A stretch of 64,000 nucleotides of DNA from CAVQCA01 sp963763115 (GCA_963763115.1 CAVXNM010000031.1:57642-121641), one strand, 5' to 3'. Positions 54,344-62,930 are shown, counted from the first letter of the stretch. Notes: generated from the sequence alone by a model not told the origin. Numbers and translations are program-made.

Positions 54344-54972
54344 CGCCGCAGTATCAGCTCCCGGCTCCATGTCCTGATAAATCCATGTATTCATGAAACC
54401 ACGGGGTTTCGGGATCCACCCGATTGATCCAGACATCAAGCGCGGCTAGCAAACTGCAATCCCATCGCGGGCAGAAATCAGCAGTCACAGAGAATCACGG
54501 GCGCAGCAGCGGCGATCCATACGGGAGGATGAAATAAACGATCACCGCCGGCATGTCGATTGCCCGGGCCTGATCGTCATTCGTGGACATGTCGAGTGTG
54601 GACCTCATACGACTCTCCCGGGAACGGGGGCGCACTCTACCTCGACAGCTGCATCGAACCCTGGCCGGGAGGCTATACTGATTCCCGCCGGCCATTCGCG
54701 GCGCGCACCAATCAGGTGCTGCGGGAAAGTGTCCTTGCCTTGCGTTCGCCCGAACCCGGCTCCACGGCGGTCATCACCCATGGTGACACCGGGACAGTCT
54801 ACTGTACATCTGGTAAACATGGCGACCGGGTGTCGTAAGGGCATATCGATTCACTGGCGAAACGAGGTGCGCAAAACACTGGAGTCGATCGGAGAGGAGG
54901 TATATATTTCCGGCTTCGGCAGGACGGTGCGAGCACGTCCTGCGAAGCCACCGAGTAAAACGTATCGAGAGG
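54344..54972. other. Gene-poor stretch after the sensor kinase gene
   Basis: About 630 bp with no confident gene. One short reverse frame at 54495-54608 is listed separately. I see no repeat, tRNA or terminator hairpin with a T-run. Confidence 0.35.
54495..54608 (-). CDS. Possible small protein, 37 residues
   Basis: From the ATG at 54608 the reverse strand reads 37 codons (begins MRSTLDMSTNDDQARAID, then MPAVIVYFILPYGSPLL). GGGAG lies six bases upstream. The C-terminal half is hydrophobic enough for a membrane peptide. No family is recognised, and the call rests on the ribosome site only. Confidence 0.28.
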   Translation of the reverse strand: MRSTLDMSTNDDQARAIDMPAVIVYFILPYGSPLLRP

Positions 54973-54978
54973 ATGAAG

Positions 54979-55410
54979 ATGGCTACCAAGAAGACGACCC
55001 CCCCCACGAAGAAGGCAGTAAACCCGAAAGCCGTAGCATCGGCCGCGACTTCTCCGAAGACAGGCACAGCTTCCCCAAAGACCACGACACCAGCTCCAAA
55101 GAAAGCCGCACCGACACCAAAGGCAGCGACGCCGGTTCCAAAGAAAGCAGCGCCAGCGCCCAACCCCGCCACGACGAGTCCCGAAAAGAAAGCGGCTCCG
55201 GCCAAAAAGGCTGCTAACCCGGCGAAGCCGGCTGCCGCGAAGGCAGTCCCCTCCGTCACTCCCGAGGCGCGTTGGCAAATGATTTCCGAGGCGGCCTATT
55301 TCATGGCAGAAAAACGCGGTTTCACCGGCGGCAATCCCTGCGATGACTGGGCCCAGGCGGAATCGCAGGTCGACGCCCTGATTAAAAAACGCGCGGCCGG
55401 CAAGCAGTAA
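54979..55410 (+). CDS. Histone-H1-like tail fused to a DUF2934 domain
   Basis: A 143-residue protein. Residues 1-90 are a low-complexity Lys/Ala/Pro/Thr tail with repeats such as PKKAAPTPKAATPVPKKAAPAPN and AAPAKKAANPAKPAAAKA, resembling bacterial histone H1-like proteins (AlgP, HctB). The C-terminal part (WQMISEAAYFMAEKRGFTGG, then CDDWAQAESQVDALI) fits the small DUF2934 domain. Basic PKKAA repeats suggest nucleic acid binding; the DUF2934 role is unknown. The ATG at 54979 is preferred because GAGAGGA lies upstream at suitable spacing; an ATG six bases earlier gives two more residues. Confidence 0.75.
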   Translation: MATKKTTPPTKKAVNPKAVASAATSPKTGTASPKTTTPAPKKAAPTPKAATPVPKKAAPAPNPATTSPEKKAAPAKKAANPAKPAAAKAVPSVTPEARWQMISEAAYFMAEKRGFTGGNPCDDWAQAESQVDALIKKRAAGKQ

Positions 55411-55557
55411 CACCCGCCCGCAAGACCTGACAGTCCGCCACGTGGCGGCTTCAGGACCGCGCGGTTCAGGGACTGACTTCCCCTGACCTCGTGCACGAAG
55501 CGACGCGCATTCATTTTCAACGCGGGTGGGAAACCTCCTCCCCGCGAAGGTACGGCA

Positions 55558-55965
55558 ATGAGCGTATCTATGAGTTCGAACACGCTGCAGGACGCCGGCA
55601 AGTTCATCCTGCGGGTGAGCCTCGGCATCCTGATACTGTTCCACGGCATGGGCAAGATCGTCCACGGGATAGGTCCGATCCAGGGCATGGTGACAGGCAT
55701 GGGACTCCCCGGCTTTCTGGCCTACGGCGTCTACCTGGGGGAGGTATTGGGACCGGTACTGCTCGTCCTGGGCTTCCATGCGCGCATCGGAGCCGGCCTG
55801 ATTGCCATCAACATGGTCGTCGCCATCCTGCTGGCACACACCGGCGACCTGCTGAGTCTCAGCCCGCACGGCGGCTGGCGACTGGAATTGCAGGGCATGT
55901 ACCTCGTCACCGCACTGGCACTCGTGTGCCTCGGCCCCGGTCGGTTCAGTCTCAACCAGCGCTGA
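55558..55965 (+). CDS. DoxX-family membrane protein
   Basis: A 135-residue DoxX-family protein with four hydrophobic segments: ILRVSLGILILFHGMGKI, LAYGVYLGEVLGPVLLVLGF, AINMVVAILLAH, and GMYLVTALALVCLG. The HGxGKI motif is family-typical. Role probably linked to redox or membrane homeostasis; unknown. It stands alone: upstream is the H1-like gene (148 bp), downstream a 300-bp gap (55966-56265) in which I see nothing. It is distinct in sequence from the DoxX at 32665. Confidence 0.88.
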   Translation: MSVSMSSNTLQDAGKFILRVSLGILILFHGMGKIVHGIGPIQGMVTGMGLPGFLAYGVYLGEVLGPVLLVLGFHARIGAGLIAINMVVAILLAHTGDLLSLSPHGGWRLELQGMYLVTALALVCLGPGRFSLNQR

Positions 55966-56265
55966 GTCGGTAAATCCCGGTCACCCTTCGTTATCGGGGA
56001 AATCCGAATGTCGTGGTATCATGCCCCCGGCGGCAATCGTTATCCTTTGTGGCAAACGGCACTGTCGTGGAATCAGGTATCGGGTTGTGTGATTCGCGGC
56101 ACGTCCTTGCGGTTATTCCGGCACGAGGTTTGAACAGACGCTCGCCGGTCCGCGCTATGGCGGGTGTAATAAAACGGCAACCTCTGCCTGGGGGGATTTA
56201 CGCGTCTGTCCCCGATCTTCCTTCGTTCTACCATTTTTGTTATCTCCTTTCGCTGAACCGCCCGG

Positions 56266-56457
56266 CTAGTAGGCGGCTGATTCTGGATGGAGCAGCTGCC
56301 AGTTATTGATGTCAACGGTGGTGATGGTGCCGTTGGCATATTCCAGAAGGACTTTGTTGCCGGCAACATTCACCACCACAAGACTGCTGCCCGTCTTATC
56401 GCGGTAGATGCCACCGACAACCGGTTGTTGTACGCAATGTCGTGCAAACTGCTTCAT
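56266..56457 (-). CDS. Small conserved-looking hypothetical protein
   Basis: A 63-residue protein, MKQFARHCVQQPVVGGIY, then an alternating hydrophobic stretch (SSLVVVNVAGNKVLLEYANG) suggesting a small beta fold like an SH3/Tudor-type domain. It ends TTVDINNWQLLHPESAAY. No named family is recognised. A run of GAGGGCAG lies upstream, a weak ribosome site. The 56458-56824 region upstream (367 bp) shows nothing. Confidence 0.5.
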   Translation of the reverse strand: MKQFARHCVQQPVVGGIYRDKTGSSLVVVNVAGNKVLLEYANGTITTVDINNWQLLHPESAAY

Positions 56458-56824
56458 ATTGACTGCCCTCTTCTCTGCCCATCATGGAGATGGTCTGACC
56501 GCACGTTCAAACATTCATAGGGTTGTTGTATACGGCCTAAATATTAAAATATAATCAAAGATTCATCGAAAGGAAAGCTGTTTAACATGATGATTAGTCT
56601 CGTATAAGTACATGTACGTAGATCAGACGCCGCCGCAGCCCGAGGGCGCCATAATCGTGAAAATCCGGTCCGCTCCTGCCGGATACCATAACGGATAGAG
56701 CAGCTGCTTCCAGGCGTGCTGTCTGGTCGCCGGATGCGGCATGTCAACCGCCTTGCCAGAGACATATATTCCTGCCATCAACGCCGTGCGGCCCGGTGTG
56801 CTGCCGGACCGCGGCGCCAGCGGC

Positions 56825-58045
56825 TCAGTAGGCCGGTGCGTCGGCCTCATAGCTCAGACCTGCCTTGCCGGCCTGGGCGCGCACCGCGCGGTAAATCTTG
56901 TCATCCAGCGAATCCCGGGCGCCGCCGCGCTCCTCCACCTTCTTTTTCAGGTAATCCGCGCGCTGATCGGCGAGTTCGCTGATCTGGCGTTTCAACTCGT
57001 CACGCTGCTGCGCCGTTTCGGTGATCAGCGCCTGCTGCTCGGTCGGCGCCATCGCCTGCATCGGCTCCGGCAGCTTGTCCCGATCTATGCGGGAGAGCTC
57101 CACGCGGCCACTGGCGACATCATCGACCAGTTCCCCCTCGCCGAGAAAGTTGGCTGCCCCGCTCTTCGAGGCATTGAACGCCGCCCGGCGCGCGCGCGAC
57201 TCGACCGAGGCGGCGGCGTGCAGTTTGCCGGTCGCAGCCAGTTTGCGCTGTTGCTGCTCCTTTTCCGCGGCGTCGCCGTAATAAATGCGCGTGTCATCCA
57301 GTTTCTCGGACAGGGTGGCGAGCTTTTCATCGAAGGGCGTGGCGATGGCTACGGCGCCACCGCCCTGCTCCACCTGGAAGTAGCCGCCCTGCCCCAGCCG
57401 GGCGATCTGCTGCCATTCCCCGGTGGTTTTGCTGTCCGCACCGCACTGGATGGCATTAACGATGATACCCTTGTTCCTGGCCGCCGCGAGGCTCTGCGGG
57501 TACTTGATATCGTCCGGGTAGTCCATGTGCGGCGGCGCATCACCGACCAGGAACAGCACCTTGTAGGCCTGCGAGTCCTGGCTCCAGGAGATATCGTGGA
57601 CCGCGGCATGCAACGCCTGGTTGACGCTTTCCGGCCCGTCACCGCCGCCGCCGGCCTGAAAATCCATCAGGGTGGCATACAGGGAATCCAGGTCGTCGGA
57701 CAGATCCACCACCCGGGTGACATAGGCGTCGCCGCGATCGCGGTAGGCAACCAGGCCCATGCGGATCACGGGCGCCGGTTGCGCCGAAGCCATGGTGGTG
57801 GCGATGGACCAGATCTTCTCCTTGGCCGCCTGGATCAGCCCGCCCATGCTGCCGGTGGTATCCAGTGCGAACACGACATCGATTCGTGGCCGCATGTTCT
57901 TCAGTGGATCGACAGGAGGAAGCCTGACCGGCTGCACATCGACCGGCGGCGTGGAGAGGGCCCCGATACTCTGATAGGCCGGGTACAGGGCCACGGTGGT
58001 AGCGGTAGCTATAAACAATGAGAGTGCGATGAGTTTCGATTTCAT
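56825..58045 (-). CDS. VWA-domain protein with membrane anchor
   Basis: A 406-residue protein. It begins with a signal-anchor-like segment (KLIALSLFIATATTVALYPAY). A von Willebrand A domain (about residues 45-220) starts RIDVVFALDTTGSMGGLIQA with the MIDAS D-x-T-G-S set, followed by MGLVAYRDRGDAYVTRVVDL and YKVLFLVGDAPPHMDYPDD. The remaining part is helical with charged heptads, ending in a Lys/Arg-rich coiled coil (about 330-395). AGGAGG precedes the ATG at 58045 by about eight bases. It follows a membrane protein and a PspA-like gene on the same strand with short spacings, forming one operon. Role: probably a scaffold in an envelope-stress complex; unproven. Confidence 0.85.
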   Translation of the reverse strand: MKSKLIALSLFIATATTVALYPAYQSIGALSTPPVDVQPVRLPPVDPLKNMRPRIDVVFALDTTGSMGGLIQAAKEKIWSIATTMASAQPAPVIRMGLVAYRDRGDAYVTRVVDLSDDLDSLYATLMDFQAGGGGDGPESVNQALHAAVHDISWSQDSQAYKVLFLVGDAPPHMDYPDDIKYPQSLAAARNKGIIVNAIQCGADSKTTGEWQQIARLGQGGYFQVEQGGGAVAIATPFDEKLATLSEKLDDTRIYYGDAAEKEQQQRKLAATGKLHAAASVESRARRAAFNASKSGAANFLGEGELVDDVASGRVELSRIDRDKLPEPMQAMAPTEQQALITETAQQRDELKRQISELADQRADYLKKKVEERGGARDSLDDKIYRAVRAQAGKAGLSYEADAPAY

Positions 58046-58064
58046 GATCCTGCCTCCTGAAGTT

Positions 58065-58634
58065 TCAACGGATAGAAGATAGTTTGCGTACCGCGGTTTC
58101 CGCGGCACGGTGGGCGCGCCGGAAACGATCCTCGCGATCCGGTGCCGGCTGGCGGAGCAGCTTCCGGTTGTCCAGACTGGCAGGGATTGCGACGAACAAT
58201 GCCTGCAGCAGAAAGAAGCACCAGATAGCGAGAAACAGGCTGCCCGTGTGGATGCTCGCCCAGACGGCCGCCGCCAGACCGAGACCGCCAAGACCGAGAT
58301 CGGCGAGCCCGAAGAGCAGGCTGGAATAATAGTAGAGCGAGCGGATCAGCCAGATGAGTCCCAGGTGCACCAGCAGGTACAGCGGCAACGACGGCGCCAG
58401 CCACCAGGCCGCACCCGCCGCGATGAGCCAGAACCCCAGCGCGGTGAGGCGCCCGATGCGTTCGCGGCTGCGACTGAACAGGTAAACGACGTAGCCAAGC
58501 CCGAGGCCCGCGACCAGCAGGCGCAACACCGTGCCGCTGGCGAACAGTGACGTCAGGGCGGTAAACAGCACGCTGCCGGCAACACTCGCGACCAGCGCAA
58601 CCGCAACGCCCTCGAAAAACGTTGGCTGTTTCAT
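58065..58634 (-). CDS. Polytopic membrane protein of the PspA/VWA operon
   Basis: A 189-residue membrane protein with about four to five hydrophobic helices, e.g. VALVASVAGSVLFTALTSLF, LLVAGLGLGYVVYLF, LTALGFWLIAAGAAWWLAP, LYLLVHLGLIWLIRSLYYY, and LFLAIWCFFLLQALFVAIPA. The C terminus is basic. I do not recognise a family. It overlaps the PspA-like gene by four bases and is followed by the VWA gene 19 bp later. It may anchor the PspA-like protein or VWA protein to the membrane. Confidence 0.75.
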   Translation of the reverse strand: MKQPTFFEGVAVALVASVAGSVLFTALTSLFASGTVLRLLVAGLGLGYVVYLFSRSRERIGRLTALGFWLIAAGAAWWLAPSLPLYLLVHLGLIWLIRSLYYYSSLLFGLADLGLGGLGLAAAVWASIHTGSLFLAIWCFFLLQALFVAIPASLDNRKLLRQPAPDREDRFRRAHRAAETAVRKLSSIR

Positions 58635-59167
58635 GTGCGCCTCCGCTTCTGTTGTTCGCGCAGGAAGGCCACTTCCACGTCCTCCTCGCGCACGGAAAAA
58701 TCCGGTGGCAACCAGCCTTCCCCTTCGTGTTCGGTCGTTCCAGTGTCGGTCAGCAGATCGGCCTTCTGCCGCATGCTTTCCAGCCGCGCCCGGTTCTCCC
58801 CGACCCGTTCCCTGTGTCCGGCAAGCGTATCCTGCAACGCGCTGCGTTTGCCGCCGAGGAGTTTGAGATAGCGCTGCGCCTCCAGCCGGCGGCGGATCAA
58901 CGCACGCGCCAGGTCGTCCTTGCCGGATGCGAAGCAGACATCCAGTTCCTCCCCGATTTGAGCGAGCGACTGCTCCATGCCGGTTTGCCGCGCGCTCATC
59001 TCTCCGTGCTCGTGATCCAGCACTCTGATGCGCTGTTCGTCACGAGCCAGCTCCTCCTCCATCTCCCGTACGGCCTGCCTGAGCAGCACGTCGGGTTCCT
59101 CGATGCGATCGAGTACTGCATGAAGATCAGCCCGGAACAGCCGTGATAGTCTGGTAATCAATGCCAT
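58631..59167 (-). CDS. PspA/IM30-like protein
   Basis: A 178-residue helical protein from the ATG at 59167 (MALITRLSRLFRADLHAVLD). The helix ILDRIEEPDVLLRQAVREME and the following long coiled coil (to about residue 155) match the PspA/IM30 fold, which binds stressed membranes and assembles into rings or rods. The C-terminal helix is shorter than in E. coli PspA (222 residues). AGGAGG lies six bases upstream of the ATG. It heads an operon with a membrane protein and a VWA protein. Divergent to it is a two-component system, and a repeat array lies between them. Confidence 0.85.
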   Translation of the reverse strand: MALITRLSRLFRADLHAVLDRIEEPDVLLRQAVREMEEELARDEQRIRVLDHEHGEMSARQTGMEQSLAQIGEELDVCFASGKDDLARALIRRRLEAQRYLKLLGGKRSALQDTLAGHRERVGENRARLESMRQKADLLTDTGTTEHEGEGWLPPDFSVREEDVEVAFLREQQKRRRT

Positions 59168-59210
59168 GATTCGCCTCCTGTGTGAGGTGGGTTCTGTGGA
59201 ATGCGACTTC

Positions 59211-59216
59211 AGTCTA
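59211..59216 (-). promoter_or_regulatory. Possible -10 element of the PspA-like operon
   Basis: TAGACT on the reverse strand, about 44 bp upstream of the ATG at 59167. The operator-like repeats at 59246-59286 lie some 30-75 bp further upstream, a place fitting an activator. No clear -35 element is seen. Confidence 0.4.
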
Positions 59217-59245
59217 GGCAGGAGACGGGCGATGTTGCAGACAGA

Positions 59246-59286
59246 CTTTGGTAAAAACTTCACTGCGGGTTTTACCAAAGTTTTAC
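59246..59286. promoter_or_regulatory. Repeat array upstream of the PspA-like operon
   Basis: CTTTGGTAAAA (59246-59256) and TTTTACCAAAG (59270-59280) are a perfect 11-bp inverted repeat with a 13-bp spacer. TTTTAC also recurs at 59281-59286, exactly 11 bp after 59270. Direct repeats with an 11-bp period are the usual binding pattern of OmpR-type regulators, and such a gene lies 260 bp away. It is a probable operator. Confidence 0.65.
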
Positions 59287-59352
59287 ATTCCCGGGACGGG
59301 AGGGGCTGGTAGGCTTGAATCAGGGTGATGTCTGCTAAAGAATGGGGGAACG

Positions 59353-59476
59353 GAATGGCGCTTACTTAATGAATCATTGGCCACGGAAGAACACGGAAAA
59401 ACGTGGAATTTTTACTAATGATGCCCGTGTCTTCCGTGGCTGTTTGCCATGATTCTGGCTTAAGCAAGTGCCATTC
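59353..59476. mobile_element. MITE-like hairpin element
   Basis: The ends form a 17-bp inverted repeat with two mismatches (59353-59369 and 59460-59476, GAATGGC...CTTAA type). A second, inner inverted repeat (59380-59396 and 59425-59440, GCCACGGAAG...) differs by one base insertion. The whole could fold as a hairpin, codes for nothing, and sits between the PspA operon's control region and the regulator gene. Confidence 0.65.
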
Positions 59477-59546
59477 GGGTGACAACGGATTCTCCGCTTT
59501 GTTCGAATTGACAGCACATCACTGGAAATCTACAAGCTGAACTGAC

Positions 59547-60248
59547 ATGCAACGCAAGCCGCGCATCCTCATCGTCGAAGACGAAGCCGCGATCCGCAGC
59601 GGCCTGATGGACGTATTCGTCTATCACGGTTATGACGTGAATGCAGTCACGGATGGTCCGGCGGGACTGGACCGGGCCCTGAATGGAGGCTTCGATCTTA
59701 TCCTGCTGGATGTCATGCTGCCCGGCATGGACGGCTTCGAGATCTGCAACCGCATCCGTGCGCGTGACCGCGACCAGCCCATCATCATGCTGACAGCGAA
59801 AACCAGCGACGAGGACATCATCCAGGGTCTCTCGCTGGGTGCCGATGACTACGTAGCCAAACCCTTCTCGGTGGCTGAACTTGTGCTACGCGTCCAGGCC
59901 GTGCTGCGCCGCGCGCGCGTCGGCGTCGAACAGGAAAGCCGCTTGCGGCTGGGCGATTCGATCGAGATCGATGCCCGTAATCTGTCGGGTCGATGCAATG
60001 GAGAGACGCTCTCGTTCACCCGCCGTGAGATGGAGATCCTGCAATACCTCAATGCCAACACCGAGCGGCCGGTGCCGCGCGAGGAATTACTGCACCGTGT
60101 GTGGGGCTACGCAAAACACCTGGACATCGAAACCCGCACCGTCGACATTCATATCGCCAAGCTGCGGCGCAAGATCGAACCCGACCCGGCACAGCCACGG
60201 CATCTCCTCACCGTGCGCGGTGCCGGCTATCGTTTGGTGACGGACTGA
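59547..60248 (+). CDS. OmpR-family response regulator
   Basis: A 233-residue regulator: RILIVEDEAAIRSGL, phospho-Asp in LILLDVMLPGMDGF, MLTAKTSDEDI, and Lys in ADDYVAKPFSVAEL, followed by a winged helix with LSFTRREMEILQYLNAN and VDIHIAKLRRKIE and HLLTVRGAGYRLV. The sensor gene follows one base later. It is divergent from the PspA-like operon, and the 11-bp-period repeats between them are its likely binding sites. Start by homology; no strong ribosome site seen. Confidence 0.92.
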   Translation: MQRKPRILIVEDEAAIRSGLMDVFVYHGYDVNAVTDGPAGLDRALNGGFDLILLDVMLPGMDGFEICNRIRARDRDQPIIMLTAKTSDEDIIQGLSLGADDYVAKPFSVAELVLRVQAVLRRARVGVEQESRLRLGDSIEIDARNLSGRCNGETLSFTRREMEILQYLNANTERPVPREELLHRVWGYAKHLDIETRTVDIHIAKLRRKIEPDPAQPRHLLTVRGAGYRLVTD

Positions 60249-60249
60249 G

Positions 60250-62334
60250 ATGCCGCGCCCTTCCCTCACGGGGCTGGACCGGAACAGACTGCGGCGGTGG
60301 CTGACGCTGTTCTTCCTCGCCCTGGCCATTCCGACAGCGATCCTGATCCACCAGGCCTACCGCCAGCTCAAGTGGGAGTCGTTTCACCAGTACCAGGTCA
60401 TGGCCGAAGAACTGGCGGCGCGCATCGACCTGCGCTTCACCCGGTTAATCGACGACGAGGAAGTGCGCGCCTACACCGATTATGCCTTCCTGGTGGTGGC
60501 GGGCGATCCCGCCGCCAGTTTCCTGCAGCGTTCGCCCTTGTCGGGCTACCCGGTCACCTCCCCCATTCCCGGACTGATCGGCTACTTCCAGGTGGATGCG
60601 CAAGGCCGCTTCAGCACCCCGCTGCTGCCGGCGTCGGGAACCGAACCCGCGGCCTACGGAATCGCCGCCGGGGAGCTGAAGCAGCGGGTAGCACTGGCGG
60701 AGCACATCCGGCAGATTCTCAGCGAGAACCGGCTGGTGCGCTACGACAGGCCTGGAACGAACGCGGGAAAAACAGCGGCCGTGGAAATACGGGAACGGCG
60801 CGACCGGCAGGAGGTGGCCGAATTGACATACCGGGACGAGACCGGCACGGCGGCAGAGTCCGGGGAACAGGCAAGCGGACAGGCCGCCTTCGATCGGCTA
60901 AACGAAGCGCCCGGGGGGCCTGAACAGGAGAGTCAGGCGCAGGCTGCCGGCACGCTGGGCCGGGTCAAGGACCTCAAACTGGACACGCGCTACCAGGCCG
61001 GGGACGCCGGTGCGCCGTCGCGCGAACCCGGGAAACAGGAGACCGTCCCGTCCGGAACACGCGCCATGCGCAAGGAATACAGTGCCTTGCCGGAACCCGC
61101 TGCGACGTCCTCCCTAATGGTGAGTGAAGCCGACGCACCGGCACGGGCGCTGCTGCAGTCGCCGGTGCGCACCCTCACTTTCGAGAGCGAAGTCGATCCC
61201 TTCGAAATCAGCCGGCTCGACAGCGGTCAGTTTGTGCTGTTCCGCAAGGTCTGGCGTGACGGGCAGCGCACTATCCAGGGGGCGCTGATCGAGCAGCAGC
61301 CGTTCCTCCAGGGTGTGATCCAGTCGGCCTTCAACGAGACTGTCCTCTCACGGATGAGTGATTTGGCCGTCGCCTATCGCGGCGATGTCCTGTCGGCTTT
61401 TACCGCGGAGGCCGCCGGCGGCTATCTGTCCAGCACCGGGGAACTGAGCGGCGCGCTGCTCTACCAGACACGGCTGTCCGCGCCGCTGAGCGATGTGGAA
61501 CTGATCTTCAGCGTCAAGCGCCTGCCCGCAGGGCCCGGCAGAGAACTTATCACCTGGCTCGCAATGATCCTGACCGTGGTGCTCTGCGGCGGGTTCTACC
61601 TGATGTACCGGCTGGGTGTCGGCCAGATCAACCTTGCGCGCCAGCAGCAGGACTTCGTCTCCGCCGTCAGCCATGAACTGAAAACCCCGCTGACCTCGAT
61701 CCGCATGTACGGCGAAATACTGCGTGAGGGCTGGGCGCCGGAGGAAAAGAAAAGGACTTACTACGACTACATCTTCGACGAGAGCGAACGTCTCTCACGC
61801 CTCATCGGCAACGTGCTGCAGCTCTCGCGCATGACCCGCAACGACCTGCAGGTCGAGCTCAAACCCGTGAGCGTGGCCGAATTGATGGACGGCATCCGCT
61901 CCCGGGTGGCCACCCAGATCGAACGGGCGGGATTCGAATTCAACTACACCTGCGAGGACGCCGACGCACGGGCCGTCATCCGGGTCGACGCCGATGGGTT
62001 TACACAGATCATCATCAACCTGGTGGATAACGCGCTCAAATTCTCCGCCAGGGCGGCCCGACGGGCAATCGATTTCAACTGCAGGCTGGAACCGGACGGA
62101 CGCGTGCTGTTCACCGTACGCGATAACGGCCCCGGGATCCCCGGTGATCAGATGAAGAAGATTTTCAGGCTGTTCTACCGCTCGGAAAACGAACTCACCC
62201 GCGAAACCGTCGGCACCGGCATCGGCCTCGCGCTGGTGCATCAACTGGTACTCGCGATGCACGGAACGGTGAAAGTGGTCGACGCCGCACCGGGCGCGGA
62301 GTTCAGGCTGAGCTTTCCCGTGGTGGACATCTGA
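60250..62334 (+). CDS. Sensor histidine kinase with large periplasmic region
   Basis: A 694-residue sensor. An N-terminal helix (WLTLFFLALAIPTAILIH) is followed by an extracytoplasmic part of about 400 residues, which includes a charged low-complexity stretch (about residues 185-300) with Gln/Glu/Gly runs. A second helix lies near 435-455 (ELITWLAMILTVVLCGGFYL). The kinase has VSHELKTPLTSIRMYGEILR (H box), NLVDNALKFS, DNGPGIP and GTGIGLALV. The pair probably senses an envelope signal and controls the divergent PspA-like operon. The insert is unusually long; its role is unknown. Confidence 0.9.
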   Translation: MPRPSLTGLDRNRLRRWLTLFFLALAIPTAILIHQAYRQLKWESFHQYQVMAEELAARIDLRFTRLIDDEEVRAYTDYAFLVVAGDPAASFLQRSPLSGYPVTSPIPGLIGYFQVDAQGRFSTPLLPASGTEPAAYGIAAGELKQRVALAEHIRQILSENRLVRYDRPGTNAGKTAAVEIRERRDRQEVAELTYRDETGTAAESGEQASGQAAFDRLNEAPGGPEQESQAQAAGTLGRVKDLKLDTRYQAGDAGAPSREPGKQETVPSGTRAMRKEYSALPEPAATSSLMVSEADAPARALLQSPVRTLTFESEVDPFEISRLDSGQFVLFRKVWRDGQRTIQGALIEQQPFLQGVIQSAFNETVLSRMSDLAVAYRGDVLSAFTAEAAGGYLSSTGELSGALLYQTRLSAPLSDVELIFSVKRLPAGPGRELITWLAMILTVVLCGGFYLMYRLGVGQINLARQQQDFVSAVSHELKTPLTSIRMYGEILREGWAPEEKKRTYYDYIFDESERLSRLIGNVLQLSRMTRNDLQVELKPVSVAELMDGIRSRVATQIERAGFEFNYTCEDADARAVIRVDADGFTQIIINLVDNALKFSARAARRAIDFNCRLEPDGRVLFTVRDNGPGIPGDQMKKIFRLFYRSENELTRETVGTGIGLALVHQLVLAMHGTVKVVDAAPGAEFRLSFPVVDI

Positions 62335-62738
62335 CCCGGAGTAATCACCGGGGCCGTCACACGCACCATCGGCAGCATCGCTATGCCTGCGATCCAGTTC
62401 TGTGTGCCGGCAGACGGAAGCTACTGCGGCGCTTTTCTATCACCTGATCGAATAAACTTTTCTCGCGGCATAACCAGACAGTGGAGGCAGCGCCGACACC
62501 CGCATCCCTGTGATCAGGGCAACATAAGATGCAATGCATACAATCGCCGTTGAATGTCGTCTTCCCTGCCGAAGCAAGACTTTCCCGACCATAAAGACAA
62601 CTTTGTAATGCGAGTTATCATTACGGCGGTTGTCGGCCATAAAAGGACATGACCGATTTTCGTGAAACGGTCTGGAATGCAGCTAATACGGACATTCTCA
62701 TCTTGAGATCGTATTTCTACTGGCGTCCAGAGTCGGAG
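62335..62738. other. Stretch without a supported gene
   Basis: Some 400 bp between the sensor-kinase gene and the small exported peptide. Reading frames here are short and lack any recognisable feature. No repeat or hairpin with a T-run was noticed. Confidence 0.35.
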
Positions 62739-62930
62739 TTATAACGTCAGATGAAAAAGGCGGTCCGAAGGCAGACCGTTCGTGTGGTCACAGTCAGGAT
62801 CAGGCTTGGAAACAGGCTCAGTTTTTGTCCCTTTATCTCCATTTTCATCAGCTGACCCTGCATATGCATAGAATGGGTTTGATAATGCAGCAATGAATAA
62901 AATAGCCACAGACAGGTGCGATGTTCTCAT
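62739..62930 (-). CDS. Small exported protein
   Basis: A 63-residue protein with a signal peptide (VAILFIAALSNPFYAYAGSA, cleavage likely after AYA). The mature part is short and hydrophilic (DENGDKGTKTEPVSKPDPD). GGGAG lies five bases before the ATG at 62930. No family is recognised. It is downstream of the Spy/CpxP-like gene on the same strand, about 95 bp apart, and could be in the same unit. Its function is unknown. Confidence 0.55.
   Translation of the reverse strand: MRTSHLSVAILFIAALSNPFYAYAGSADENGDKGTKTEPVSKPDPDCDHTNGLPSDRLFHLTL

Noticed and set aside
54605..54844. Overlapping reverse and forward frames near 54.6-54.8 kb
   Set aside because: No family features; only the shorter frame at 54495-54608 has a ribosome site, and that call is weak.
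56741..58021. 426-codon forward frame over the VWA gene
   Set aside because: Antisense to a clear VWA-domain protein; no recognisable features.
59457..59476. Sigma-54-like TGGCAC/TTGC on the reverse strand upstream of the PspA-like operon
   Set aside because: The two boxes are directly adjacent, without the required five-base spacer; the sequence belongs to the MITE end.
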